DNA of 64,000 nucleotides from Commensalibacter papalotli (GCF_947179115.1 NZ_CAMXCI010000003.1:1-64000); one strand, 5' to 3'; positions 24,700 through 33,612 are shown, numbered from the stretch's first letter. Program-made: numbers and translations. Notes: generated by a model not told the origin, from the letters alone.

Positions 24700-25218
24700 A
24701 TGACCAAAGTCATAGGTGGAATATATATTCCGCACTTAAAGCATGAGATCGTCAAACCAGCCCTTGAGTATATTAACTTGGGTGGCTCCAGAGCCATTAA
24801 CCAGGTCACTGGCACTTTTCTGGCGGAGGGATATGCTGGGGGCTGCACGTATCTCAAGCAGCTTGGCAATGGTCCTGCTGTGGGTGCGATGCAGATGGAA
24901 CCAGCTACTTATAGTGATATTTGGAAGAACTTTCTCAGCACACCCAAACGCAGTCACTTAGCTGCGTTATTGAAGAATATCGCAGGCGCTTTCAATACAG
25001 ATAATAACGGCATCCCAATACCCACGACAATGACGGGCAATATTTTCTTTGCCGCAGCAATGTGTCGTGTGTTTTATTTAAGAATACCCACTGCGCTGCC
25101 TGAGGCTACGGATGATACTGCAATGGCCCAGTATCACAAGAAGTATTATAATACCGATCTTGGTAAAGCAGTCTGGCAGGATAACGTTGATCGTTTCAAG
25201 CAGGCAATTGATGCTTAA
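24700..25218 (+). CDS. Lysozyme-like phage protein, putative endolysin
   Basis: A 172-aa protein. The ATG at 24700 is preferred over 24694 because AGGAA then has 6 bases of spacing. The segment AEGYAGGCTYLKQLGNGPAV, then GAMQMEPATYSDIWKNFL, follows a pattern seen in phage lysozyme-superfamily proteins (catalytic Glu early, then G-x-GP-A-G-x-QMEPAT). Glu47 would be the catalytic acid, though family members usually read QESG here. There is no signal peptide, consistent with export through a holin. Context: directly after small membrane genes. Confidence 0.55.
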   Translation: MTKVIGGIYIPHLKHEIVKPALEYINLGGSRAINQVTGTFLAEGYAGGCTYLKQLGNGPAVGAMQMEPATYSDIWKNFLSTPKRSHLAALLKNIAGAFNTDNNGIPIPTTMTGNIFFAAAMCRVFYLRIPTALPEATDDTAMAQYHKKYYNTDLGKAVWQDNVDRFKQAIDA

Positions 25219-25221
25219 TCT

Positions 25222-25246
25222 AACCACCCGGAATTTCCGGGTAGTT
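25222..25246 (+). terminator. Hairpin after the lysozyme-like gene
   Basis: An imperfect 10-bp stem AACCACCCGG/CCGGGTAGTT with a 5-base loop, just behind the stop at 25218. A second weaker hairpin with a run of T follows at about 25260-25290. Together they separate the lysis genes from the methylase gene. Confidence 0.6.
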
Positions 25247-25316
25247 CAAAGAATTTACAATAGCAGTTTTGAGCTGTTTTTTTTTATCAACTTACTAATA
25301 TTAAAAAAGGAATTTT

Positions 25317-26102
25317 ATGTTAGAGACTATTCAACCAACCGATCCGATTGCTGCCTATATTGGTGGCAAAAGGCAACTAGCAAAGCAAATAATTGCAAAA
25401 ATAAATCAAACACCTCACGAAAGATACGTAGAGCCTTTTATGGGAATGGGTGGAGTATTTTTAAGGCGAACAAAAAAACCTCCTGTTGAGGTTATTAATG
25501 ATATTAATAAGGACGTGATAAATTTATTTCGTGTTGTACAGCGTCATTACGATGCATTAGTAGGGCTATGTGAATATTCTCTTTCTTCACGAGATGAGTT
25601 TTATCGACTGCGAAATATTCCAAGAGATTATTTAACCGATATAGAGCGGGCTTATTGTTTCTTGTATCTACAGAAACATTCTTTTGGTGGAAAAGTTGAT
25701 CATAGTGGGATAAATACTAGTCGGGGTTGTTTTAATAAATTTATCTTGGAAAAGAAAATCAAATTACTTCATAAACGGTTATCAGGTGTGTTTATTGAAT
25801 GTTTACCCTATGAGGATTTTATAAAACGACAAGATAAACCAGGTACGTTATTTTACCTGGACCCACCGTATTATGGCACAGAAACGTATTACAAAAATTT
25901 CTTTACCAAAGATGATTTTCAGAAACTGGGGAGTTTACTTAGAAATATCAGAGGGTTCTTTATCTTGTCTATAAATAATGTGCCAGAGATAAGAGAAATT
26001 TTCAATGGGTTTTATTTTGAAGCCGTTCAGATTAAATATTCTTGTAATGCCAAAACCACAAAGCAAAGTCAGGAGTTGATTATCAGTAATTATCGATTCT
26101 GA
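25317..26102 (+). CDS. Dam-type DNA adenine N6-methyltransferase (D12 class)
   Basis: A 261-aa D12-class adenine methyltransferase. The AdoMet motif is YVEPFMGMGG (residues 40-49), preceded by AAYIGGKRQLAK (11-22), and the catalytic motif IV is DPPYYG (about residues 181-186). It methylates adenine in DNA; the target sequence cannot be read from sequence. As an orphan gene at the end of the phage late region, with no nuclease beside it, it probably protects phage DNA from host restriction. AAAAAAGGA precedes the start. Confidence 0.9.
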   Translation: MLETIQPTDPIAAYIGGKRQLAKQIIAKINQTPHERYVEPFMGMGGVFLRRTKKPPVEVINDINKDVINLFRVVQRHYDALVGLCEYSLSSRDEFYRLRNIPRDYLTDIERAYCFLYLQKHSFGGKVDHSGINTSRGCFNKFILEKKIKLLHKRLSGVFIECLPYEDFIKRQDKPGTLFYLDPPYYGTETYYKNFFTKDDFQKLGSLLRNIRGFFILSINNVPEIREIFNGFYFEAVQIKYSCNAKTTKQSQELIISNYRF

Positions 26103-26399
26103 TTTTAATATAATTTAATGGGTAAATCTATATATTCAAAAGTGGGCATATTATAGGTCATATGTTAGTATTTATTATAATAAAATTATACTAATCAATA
26201 TATTGTATTATCTAAATGAAAGACATCCCCTCCGCCATATATCTATACATTTTCCTACAAAAGACATCATAAACTCTACAACAACAGCTGTTTTTTGCTT
26301 TTATACTGAGCAAACTCGTACAAAGTTAAGCATTTCAAAGCAAAGAATTAGTTGGTATTATTGTTGGTATGGGATTAATTTTGTTGGTATTATCCTATT
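26103..26399. other. AT-rich gap with three GTTGGTAT direct repeats before the integrase remnant
   Basis: No gene is visible in the first 250 bases. At 26351-26358, 26363-26370 and 26383-26390 the octamer GTTGGTAT occurs three times, 10-18 bases upstream of the integrase start for the last copy. Repeats of this kind beside a tyrosine integrase are candidates for arm-type binding sites of an attachment region. Confidence 0.5.
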
Positions 26400-26720
26400 A
26401 TGTTGACAGATAAACAAATAAAAGCCTTTAAACCAGAAGCTACTGATAAAAAGAAAACTGATGCCCAAGGACTGTATTTTCAGGTTAAGAAAAACGGGTC
26501 CAAACTTTGGCAAATGGCATATCGGTTTAATGGTAAACAAAAAGTTTTGTCTTTTGGAGCTTATCCTCTTGTATATTTAGCTGAAGCTAGACAGGTAAGA
26601 GATGATGTTAAGCGTGAGGCTGGTCGATAATATTGACCCTGGACTTACCAAGAAGCAAAGAAAAGACATTAAATCTACACAACAGGGTAATACATTTGAC
26701 AATATTCGATTTATTATACT
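26400..26720 (+). pseudogene. Truncated and frameshifted tyrosine integrase (DUF4102 end only)
   Basis: The first 76 codons are the N-terminal arm-binding domain of a P4/CP4-type integrase (MLTDKQIKAFKPEATDKKK, then GLYFQVKKNGSKLWQM and SLG-type FGAYPLVYLAEARQVRDDVK). After a stop at 26628-26630 the family sequence resumes in another frame (NIDPGLTKKQRKDIK, then NTFDNI, about 26628-26706) and then degenerates into AT-rich DNA. The catalytic domain with the Arg/His/Tyr residues is absent, so it cannot recombine. It marks an old integration junction inside or at the end of the prophage. Confidence 0.85.
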
Positions 26721-26838
26721 ATTTTTTATTATAATATATAAATTAAAAATATCGATATTTAATATATATATATATAGATTTTTTGATCAAAATAGAGTAT
26801 ATTATTACTAGTATAAAATATTTATAAGTTAATTATAT

Positions 26839-26860
26839 AGGTGCATTAAGCACCTTTTTT
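26839..26860 (+). terminator. Intrinsic terminator upstream of the second fibre gene (first of two)
   Basis: A perfect stem AGGTGC/GCACCT with a 5-base loop and a T run. No gene lies immediately before it other than the integrase remnant. Confidence 0.75.
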
Positions 26861-26867
26861 ATTTTAA

Positions 26868-26900
26868 AAGCCGCTCAAATTATTGAGGCGGCTTTTTTTA
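26868..26900 (+). terminator. GCCGYTCAA-type hairpin before the 1165-aa fibre gene
   Basis: Stem AAGCCGCTCAA / TTGAGGCGGCTT with one bulged base, followed by seven T. It starts 63 bases before the fibre ATG. Very similar hairpins precede the genes at 30595 (plus) and 46897 (minus). Confidence 0.75.
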
Positions 26901-26930
26901 TTTCTAGTATATTAAAAGGAATGACACGGC

Positions 26931-29900
26931 ATGTCTTGTAATTTAAGGCCAGTGATTGTTATATTACCCAGTGGGTGTTTAGGGAATAAGGTTATAGAAT
27001 TGCCTTGTAAATCACCAATAGAAGAGATTTTCTATAATTTTTCTGTTGTTAATCGGATGAAGGCAACAGATAGTATTATTAATATTGTTGGACAGCCTTC
27101 TGATCAAAAAATGACTATTGATGAAATCACCTTTACTGGGAAAACATTTAGATGTTGTATTGGTGGGGGAAGTCTGAATACAAAAACGGGTATTCGTTTT
27201 CTTATTATGACTAAAGAAAACGAAGTTATAGAATTTGTATGCACTTTGACAGTCATGTCTGAAGGGATTATATCGCAAGAACAAGAAGATAAAATTGTTT
27301 TGGGAGATACTGGTCCTGCGGGTACGATTACGATTGGTAAAGTGTCGACAGTTTCCCCTGATCAACCAGCAGTTGTTACAAATGTTGGTATTCCAAGTGC
27401 TGCTATTTTGAATATTGATATTCCTCATGGAGAGGAAGGTGTTACCCCAACAATTATAGCAGGGACAACGACAACCTTATCTGCTGGACAAGATGCCAAG
27501 GTAACTGCGGTTACTTCTGGCACTACAACTCAGTTTAACTTTGCATTACCTCAAGGCTTTAAAGGGGATGCTGGGTCTTGGTGGTATTCTGGAATAAAAG
27601 CGCCAGATGAAACCGTCGGTCTTGAAGATAAACGTGGTATGCCTCGTCCAGGAGATATGTATTTATTACTCGATAATGATGGGCATAATGCGAGTACTTA
27701 TATTTTTACCAATGATAATAAATGGGAGGGCCCTTTGGCAACAGTTGCTGGCCCTCAAGGTGCTCCTGGAAAAGATGGACTTACACCTACTATTGCTATT
27801 GGTAAGATTGAAACACTTAATTCTGATTTAGAGGCAACTGCAGAAATAATTACAGATGGTAATAACAACAATATCCTAAATCTTGGGCTGGTCAAAGGTA
27901 AACAAGGAATAACACCTACCATTCAAGTGGGAACAGTCAGTACAATATCAGATGATCAACTAGCTGCTGTAACTGCCACTACAAATCAAACTACTACGAC
28001 TTTTGATTTCTCTATTCCACAAGGAAAACAAGGGGTCAGTTTTATTAATGATGGAACTGTTGATGCAAAAGTTAAATCTATTGTTTCTGATGATGGGTTA
28101 ATTCAATCAGATGGTAATGGTAATCTTACATTCTATAAGAATCAAACCAATTCAACAGGAGAAGTCTCATTAGTAACAGCTTTTAAAATTACTCCAAAAG
28201 GGAATGTTATTGATGATAATAATCTCTATTCAATACTCTCAATAGTAGATGAAAAATTTACAATAGATTGTGAGGGTAATATTTATTCAAAGGGAGGAAT
28301 ATTTGTTGATAATGGTAATATAATTTCTGGAGGAGAGGGAACCCTAAAACTACAAGCTTTAGAAGTTGGGCAAGTAAATAATTCTGGAAAATCTGGATCT
28401 ATAAGTTTAAGAGATGGAAAAACAACTAATCAATCAGATGCTTCAATTTCAGTTCTAGATGGGAGTGGTGAAAAAGACAAGTTTGATAGTGGTACTATAC
28501 GATTATCATCTAAAGAGGTCAATATTGTTGGTCTTTTGTCGTTCGGAGTAAGTGGTTCAAAAATAAAAAATAATGGTGCTGCAGAGCTTTCTTGTATTGA
28601 GCTTGGTAATAATTCTACTGGGGCTGGATATATTGATTTTCATACGACTTATCTTAATGAAGATGGTAAGGCAAACGATTATGATGCCAGAGTTTCAGTA
28701 GATAATATATCAGGTTTAAATGGCAAGGGTAATTTATCTATAATTGCTGAATTAGTAAGAGCTTCATCAAATTTAACTGTTGGCAAAAATTTGATTGCAG
28801 TAGGTACAGCGAGCCTAGATAATGATAAAATTCAAACCGATGGAAAAGGAAATATAAGTATTTCAGGTAGCATCAGCGCTGCTAGTGGGTATTGTAAAAT
28901 TGCGGGAAACGGTAGTTTAAATGCAAGATGTATAGAGCTTGGTGGTAATGGTATGGAGGCTGGTTATATTGATTTTCATACAACTTACTTAAATGCCGAC
29001 GGCAAAGCAAATGATTATGATGTTAGAGTTATTGTAGACAATACATCAGGATTAACTTCTCCTGGAATGGGTAGGTTAAGAGTTATAGGTGATATTACAG
29101 CCACAAAATCACTTAATATTGGAGATTCATTGTCGATAAAAAACCAATTGACAGTTGGAGGTCTATTTCAAGCTCAAGGTTACTCACAATTTGATAATAA
29201 TACGATTTTTACTGATGGAAAAGGTAAAATGTCGTTTTATGATCAAACCAATAAAAAAACTAAAATTTACATGAGTTATAATGATGGAATTAACGTTCAA
29301 GAAGGTTTGCCTTTAACATTAAGTAACTATACTTCTGATGGGTCCATTAAATCTGCGAGGTTGAGATATACAGGTACACTAACTGATAATATCGTAAGTA
29401 TTGACAGCACAGATGGCACTGGGGCTATGATAGCATGTAATAAGATAAAGGCTAATCGTTCAATATCAACATATAATGATAATACATATACTCGATTATG
29501 CCCTGTTATTTACGATGCTTCTGTAGCTATCGGTTCGGATAATGGATTACCCAATACTGTTACAACGGGATATGTTGTTGCCTGTAAAAATCTAATGGTT
29601 AATGGAAAAGTTTCTCAAGATATACTTTTTGTTCGTGCAAATAAAGACTACCCCGCGGTGTTAACTGATTGGGATGTGATTGGTGTAAGTACTCTAGGTC
29701 TAAAAATTGATGATTTGCAAGATGGTCATATGGAGTTAAAAGTAAAAACAATTATTTCTCAACTCCCTTTAACAACTGATATAAGTACAACTGATTTAAA
29801 ACCACGTATGCAAGCTTGGAATGAAGCACAGAACATGCCTTGTTGGTGGGATGGTGATCATTGGAATGGCACTATTTCATCATCAAAATCGTCTGATACG

Positions 29901-30428
29901 TTTACTTATATAGGGTCTGGTTTTTTATTGCTTAGTCGTGGAAATTCATATGTTCAACCAGCTTGGGTTGCTGTCAATGAAGGGGCTTTGCCCCCTAAGA
30001 CCTCTATGGGTGAAGGGTATCAATTTTGGAATAACTCAGAGTCTTTATGGGTATCTCCAACGGATGGTGTTTTACATTTAGATTATAATATTTCATTTAA
30101 TGATAATTCGGGGACGGGGGTTGATGGAACAATTTTCCAAGAGCATGATGAATTATGGGTATGTGTATGTAAGAAAACTAACCCTGCTATTTGGTTGCCG
30201 TCTAGTTTAGTGAAACATAGTTTAAAACCATATAGTATTTTAAAATCCGATAATAAAACAGTATATAAACCAAGTGATATTTTAAATGGATCACTTTCAT
30301 ATCCTGTTAAAGCTGGTGATCAATTGCAAATTAAAATAGCATGGTTTCCTAAGCAACTTTTTACATCTTCAGACTGGTCGCAAAGAATACAAATTTCTGA
30401 AGGACGATTTAGTTTTTATGTAAGCTGA
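26931..30428 (+). CDS. Large second tail fibre, paralogue of the 403-aa fibre
   Basis: A 1165-aa fibre. Residues 1-125 (MSCNLRPVIVILPSGC start) are homologous to the N-terminal attachment domain of the protein at 19723, followed by the same degenerate IPQG-type shaft repeats (residues about 128-375). The middle contains two related modules, each with a GYIDFHTTYLN segment (about residues 565 and 680). The C-terminal 170 residues (from FTYIGSGFLLL) look like a globular beta-rich tip. It lies outside the main fibre operon, behind two terminators, so it has its own expression or is a silent alternative fibre. Confidence 0.8.
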   Translation: MSCNLRPVIVILPSGCLGNKVIELPCKSPIEEIFYNFSVVNRMKATDSIINIVGQPSDQKMTIDEITFTGKTFRCCIGGGSLNTKTGIRFLIMTKENEVIEFVCTLTVMSEGIISQEQEDKIVLGDTGPAGTITIGKVSTVSPDQPAVVTNVGIPSAAILNIDIPHGEEGVTPTIIAGTTTTLSAGQDAKVTAVTSGTTTQFNFALPQGFKGDAGSWWYSGIKAPDETVGLEDKRGMPRPGDMYLLLDNDGHNASTYIFTNDNKWEGPLATVAGPQGAPGKDGLTPTIAIGKIETLNSDLEATAEIITDGNNNNILNLGLVKGKQGITPTIQVGTVSTISDDQLAAVTATTNQTTTTFDFSIPQGKQGVSFINDGTVDAKVKSIVSDDGLIQSDGNGNLTFYKNQTNSTGEVSLVTAFKITPKGNVIDDNNLYSILSIVDEKFTIDCEGNIYSKGGIFVDNGNIISGGEGTLKLQALEVGQVNNSGKSGSISLRDGKTTNQSDASISVLDGSGEKDKFDSGTIRLSSKEVNIVGLLSFGVSGSKIKNNGAAELSCIELGNNSTGAGYIDFHTTYLNEDGKANDYDARVSVDNISGLNGKGNLSIIAELVRASSNLTVGKNLIAVGTASLDNDKIQTDGKGNISISGSISAASGYCKIAGNGSLNARCIELGGNGMEAGYIDFHTTYLNADGKANDYDVRVIVDNTSGLTSPGMGRLRVIGDITATKSLNIGDSLSIKNQLTVGGLFQAQGYSQFDNNTIFTDGKGKMSFYDQTNKKTKIYMSYNDGINVQEGLPLTLSNYTSDGSIKSARLRYTGTLTDNIVSIDSTDGTGAMIACNKIKANRSISTYNDNTYTRLCPVIYDASVAIGSDNGLPNTVTTGYVVACKNLMVNGKVSQDILFVRANKDYPAVLTDWDVIGVSTLGLKIDDLQDGHMELKVKTIISQLPLTTDISTTDLKPRMQAWNEAQNMPCWWDGDHWNGTISSSKSSDTFTYIGSGFLLLSRGNSYVQPAWVAVNEGALPPKTSMGEGYQFWNNSESLWVSPTDGVLHLDYNISFNDNSGTGVDGTIFQEHDELWVCVCKKTNPAIWLPSSLVKHSLKPYSILKSDNKTVYKPSDILNGSLSYPVKAGDQLQIKIAWFPKQLFTSSDWSQRIQISEGRFSFYVS

Positions 30429-30460
30429 TGAATGGTTTGTGAAGTCATACTCAGTTAAAG

Positions 30461-30504
30461 TTATTTGATCGTTTGATCAAATAATCTTATTATTTTAATA
30501 AGAT
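30461..30504 (+). other. Two adjacent perfect AT-rich hairpins
   Basis: 30461-30484 is TTATTTGATC/GATCAAATAA with a GTTT loop. 30484-30504 is ATCTTATTA/TAATAAGAT with a TTT loop. They follow the large fibre gene and may terminate or bind a regulator; the GATC core could also be a Dam target. Confidence 0.7.
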
Positions 30505-30535
30505 GGGTTAATCTATCTTTATTCTAATTTTTTCA

Positions 30536-30566
30536 AAGCCGTTCAATGTATTTGGACGGCTTTTTT
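30536..30566 (+). terminator. GCCGYTCAA-type hairpin before the 132-aa gene
   Basis: Stem AAGCCGTTCAA/TTGGACGGCTT (one G-U pair) with six T. It ends about 29 bases before the next ATG, the same layout as at 26868. Confidence 0.8.
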
Positions 30567-30594
30567 GTTTTAATTATATAAAAGGACGAAAATT

Positions 30595-30993
30595 ATGTCT
30601 ACTAATCAAGAGTGTCTAAATAACAAAAATTTATCTAATGCACATGTTCTACAAGCCTTTCCTCTGACTGAATGGTATGGAACTGCATTTGATTTTCAGG
30701 TAAAACTCTATAATAATATTGTCATTAAATGGAATGCTAGTGAAGCAACATTAAATATTACTCATAATTGGATATATCCTCAAGAAGGAGGGTATATTGC
30801 TATTCCCAACGACAGAATATTGTTCAATGAAGATGATGGTCGTGCAATTACCTTTAATACCCCTTTGACTTTAAAAAAGGAAAAAGATCGTATGCTACGT
30901 TTTTTTAGTGTAGGAGGTGATAGTTTAAAAATCTGGTTTGGCAATAACATTCAGATTTCTTATGTGTGCGCGGGTATTGTAGAAGGTTCTTAA
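30595..30993 (+). CDS. Unrecognised phage cassette protein
   Basis: A 132-aa protein with a strong ribosome binding site (AAAAGGA). It is beta-rich with aromatic residues (FPLTEWYGTAFDFQVKLYNN, NWIYPQEGGYIAIPND) and no signal peptide or known motif. It is a single-gene unit behind its own hairpin at the right end of the prophage. By position it may be a fibre accessory or tip protein; no function can be assigned. Confidence 0.45.
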   Translation: MSTNQECLNNKNLSNAHVLQAFPLTEWYGTAFDFQVKLYNNIVIKWNASEATLNITHNWIYPQEGGYIAIPNDRILFNEDDGRAITFNTPLTLKKEKDRMLRFFSVGGDSLKIWFGNNIQISYVCAGIVEGS

Positions 30994-31109
30994 TATTGAA
31001 GTAGATACTAACTATTAAAAAGAAGTTAATTTTATTTATAATTTTATATTAAAATATTATAAATAAAGTATAGTAATAAAGTAGTTGAAAAGATAAAGGA
31101 GTTCTTTTG

Positions 31110-32234
31110 TTGAAAACGAAAATTGCTTTATTACGTGAAATGGGGCTTCCCAGACCTTATACAGATTCAAAACCAATTGAAATTGTCGAAGCAGAGCTCA
31201 GTCCTCCTGCAAATGGAGAGCTTCTGGTAAAACTGGTTGCGGCAGGACTTTGTCATTCAGATTTATCAGTAATTAATGCCAATCGCCCGCGGGTGATGCC
31301 GATGGCGTTGGGACATGAGGCCTCAGGGATTGTTGAGGCTGTTGGTCCTAATGTTACTCGCTTTCAACCTGGCGATCATGTGGTGATGGTTTTTATTCCT
31401 TCCTGTGGGCATTGTATTCCTTGCGCAGAAGGCCGGCCAGCTCTTTGTGAGCCAGGTGCTGCGGCATCGGGTAAAGGTGAGCTCTTGGGGGGTACCAAAC
31501 ATATTCAGTATAAATGTGAAGAGGTTAATCATCATCTTGGGGTTTCTGCTTTTTCCACGCATGCGATAGTAGCTCAAGAATCTTGTGTAAAGATTGATAA
31601 ATCTGTTCCTTTGGAAACAGCGGCTGTTCTTGGATGTGCTGTGTTAACCGGGGTTGGTGCGGTGCTTAATTCTGGTCAGCTACAAGCAGGGCAAACTTGT
31701 GCTATTATCGGTCTTGGTGGTGTTGGACTGGCAGCTTTATTGGGTGCATTGGCAGCAGGGGCACAGACGGTTATTGCCGTCGATATTAGTGAAGAGAAAC
31801 GTCAGTTTGCTTTGGAGCTAGGTGCTGATTATGCTATTGATCCAAGTGCACCTGATGCAATAGAACAAGTGCGCAGGCTAGTACCAGGAGGCGTTGACCT
31901 TGCTGTTGAGCTGGCAGGTGCGGTTCCAGCATTAAAATTTGCTTATGATATTATTAAGCGTGGTGGACAGGCCGTTACAGGGGGATTGCCTCATCCAAAA
32001 GCAGAGATCAGTTTTCCTGCGGTCAGTTTGGCAGCAGAAGAAAAAACGTTAAAAGGATCTTATGTTGGGTCTTGTGTGCCTTTACGTGATATTCCGCGGT
32101 TTGCGAGTATGATGGTTAAAAAAAAGCTTCCTGTTGAAAAGTTAATTACACATCGTATAAAACTTGAAGATATTAATGAAGGTTTTGAGCGGTTGGCTAA
32201 TGGTGAAGGAATTCGCCAACTGATTATTTTTTAA
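31110..32234 (+). CDS. Zinc-dependent alcohol dehydrogenase (MDR family)
   Basis: A 374-aa medium-chain alcohol dehydrogenase oxidising an alcohol with NAD. The TTG at 31110 is preferred to the TTG at 31107 because AGGAG then has 8 bases of spacing. Catalytic zinc ligands are in GLCHSD (Cys near 46) and GHEASG (His near 70). Structural zinc cysteines are in CGHCIPCAEGRPALC. The Rossmann motif GLGGVGLAALLG ends with an acidic VDIS, favouring NAD over NADP. It is single-gene, with a shared terminator after it. The exact substrate is not readable. Confidence 0.88.
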   Translation: MKTKIALLREMGLPRPYTDSKPIEIVEAELSPPANGELLVKLVAAGLCHSDLSVINANRPRVMPMALGHEASGIVEAVGPNVTRFQPGDHVVMVFIPSCGHCIPCAEGRPALCEPGAAASGKGELLGGTKHIQYKCEEVNHHLGVSAFSTHAIVAQESCVKIDKSVPLETAAVLGCAVLTGVGAVLNSGQLQAGQTCAIIGLGGVGLAALLGALAAGAQTVIAVDISEEKRQFALELGADYAIDPSAPDAIEQVRRLVPGGVDLAVELAGAVPALKFAYDIIKRGGQAVTGGLPHPKAEISFPAVSLAAEEKTLKGSYVGSCVPLRDIPRFASMMVKKKLPVEKLITHRIKLEDINEGFERLANGEGIRQLIIF

Positions 32235-32246
32235 TGAATGATAAAG

Positions 32247-32285
32247 GCGTATTTTGATATTATTTGTTCAAATACGCTTTTTATT
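32247..32285. terminator. Terminator shared by convergent genes
   Basis: A stem GCGTATTT/AAATACGC with T on the plus side and A on the other, lying between the dehydrogenase stop and the stop of the minus-strand hydrolase gene at 32286. Confidence 0.75.
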
Positions 32286-33083
32286 TTATAAATCGTTTGC
32301 ATAAATTCTTTTGATTTCACCGTCAGTTAAGGTTGATGCTTGTTTTGGATCATGACCAAAGATAATTTTTGCTCCTTTATCTTGTAGTTTTTTAAAGAGT
32401 TTAAAATTATTAATCATGCTTTCTGGATCATTGACGACCATGGCATCGGGCAGTGTCATATTCTCCAAAGAATGTTTTAAATAACACGCATCTGCTGTTA
32501 ATATTATGGTTTGATCACCTAGTTTTACTTTTAAAGATTGATGCCCGTCTGTGTGACCATAAGTTGGAATTAAAATGATGGTGCCATCTTGAAAAACATC
32601 ATACTCACCATCAACTTCAATGCGGTCATGACCAAGATCATAATGATGAGGAGAATAGATTTGTTTTTCTATATTTTCGTCTTTTTGTGCGGCTTGCCAT
32701 TCTCTTTTTTGGATAATCCATCGTGCATTAGGGGCTGCAACATTCCCACCGCAATGATCAAAATGAAGGTGAGAGTTAATGATAAAATTAATTTTTTTAG
32801 GATCAATCCCAAATTTTTTTAATCTTGAAGTTACATCTTCTCCTGCTTGATATTGCACGGTAGTAATCTTGGCAAAAATACCCAAAGCCTCTTGAACTAT
32901 ATCAGGATTATCTGATTGTAAGGCTGTCTCTAGACCTGTATCAAATAAAATAGTACCCTTAGGGTGCTCAATAAAATAACAAGGAACAGGAACTGCTAAA
33001 TTTCCGGTTTGGCCTGCAAGAAAGAACCCAGCAGGCATGGTAATCCACCCACAAGTCATCGCATATAATTTAATTTCTTGCAT
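32286..33083 (-). CDS. MBL-fold hydrolase, lactonase-like (AttM/AiiA family)
   Basis: A 265-aa metallo-beta-lactamase-fold enzyme. The ATG at 33083 is preferred over a TTG at 33101, with AAAGG upstream. The two-metal motif HxHxDH is present in NSHLHFDHCGG, followed by PTYGHTDGHQSLKV (His) and ILTADACYLK (bridging Asp). Length and the early YFIEHPKGTILFDTGLE match the N-acyl homoserine / gamma-butyrolactone lactonase subgroup. A cytoplasmic lactonase is therefore likely; the substrate is unproven. It is transcribed towards the dehydrogenase gene, not with it. Confidence 0.8.
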   Translation of the reverse strand: MQEIKLYAMTCGWITMPAGFFLAGQTGNLAVPVPCYFIEHPKGTILFDTGLETALQSDNPDIVQEALGIFAKITTVQYQAGEDVTSRLKKFGIDPKKINFIINSHLHFDHCGGNVAAPNARWIIQKREWQAAQKDENIEKQIYSPHHYDLGHDRIEVDGEYDVFQDGTIILIPTYGHTDGHQSLKVKLGDQTIILTADACYLKHSLENMTLPDAMVVNDPESMINNFKLFKKLQDKGAKIIFGHDPKQASTLTDGEIKRIYANDL

Positions 33084-33180
33084 TATTTTCAACCTTTTCA
33101 ATAAAACACACTGACAAGTTTACGCACGATCTTATATTTTGTAAGATAAACTCATTGTGACATGCATAAAAATAAAGAAA

Positions 33181-33612
33181 TTATTCTTCTGATGGCAAGT
33201 CGATACCCTCTATATTATTAGTGTAAAATTTATTATTTTCATCACATAAAATACGTGCGATTTCTTTGTTTGCTTTTTGCACGATGATACCAGATTCAGT
33301 TTTATGGTCCTTTGTTAACCTATCCATAGAGGAGTATAGGGTATAAGTAATATGTCCGTTAGGTACATTTACCGTGTAATAAATAGACCTTCCAGCACCC
33401 ATCCATTGATAAGTAGATGCTTTGCTTTTGGGGATGGAGAAAGATAATTCTGGTGTTGATTGTTGTTTTCCAAATTTATAATAGATTTTATTATGATCCA
33501 TGGTCACAGTTACAATTTTACGATTGGTTGTTGTACATTCAAAAATGGTAGTATTTTTTGCTAAAGCGGGGCTAATAAACAAAGTAGCAATTAAGTAGTA
33601 TATTGTCTTCAT
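33181..33612 (-). CDS. Small secreted protein, unrecognised
   Basis: A 143-aa protein with a signal peptide (MKTIYYLIATLFISPALA, cleavage after about residue 18). The mature part is beta-rich, with two cysteines (in IFECTTTN and RILCDEN) that could form one disulphide, and ends in an acidic tail. The start at 33612 is chosen because the longer frame to 33675 would bury the signal peptide. Likely periplasmic. No family recognised. Confidence 0.6.
   Translation of the reverse strand: MKTIYYLIATLFISPALAKNTTIFECTTTNRKIVTVTMDHNKIYYKFGKQQSTPELSFSIPKSKASTYQWMGAGRSIYYTVNVPNGHITYTLYSSMDRLTKDHKTESGIIVQKANKEIARILCDENNKFYTNNIEGIDLPSEE

Noticed and set aside
26602..26811. 69-codon frame after the integrase start considered as a separate gene
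   Set aside because: Its first part is the continuation of the integrase domain in another frame and the rest is AT-rich noise, so it is part of the pseudogene.
31110..33083. A blcABC-like butyrolactone operon
   Set aside because: The genes are convergent, the semialdehyde dehydrogenase is missing and the dehydrogenase is of the zinc type.
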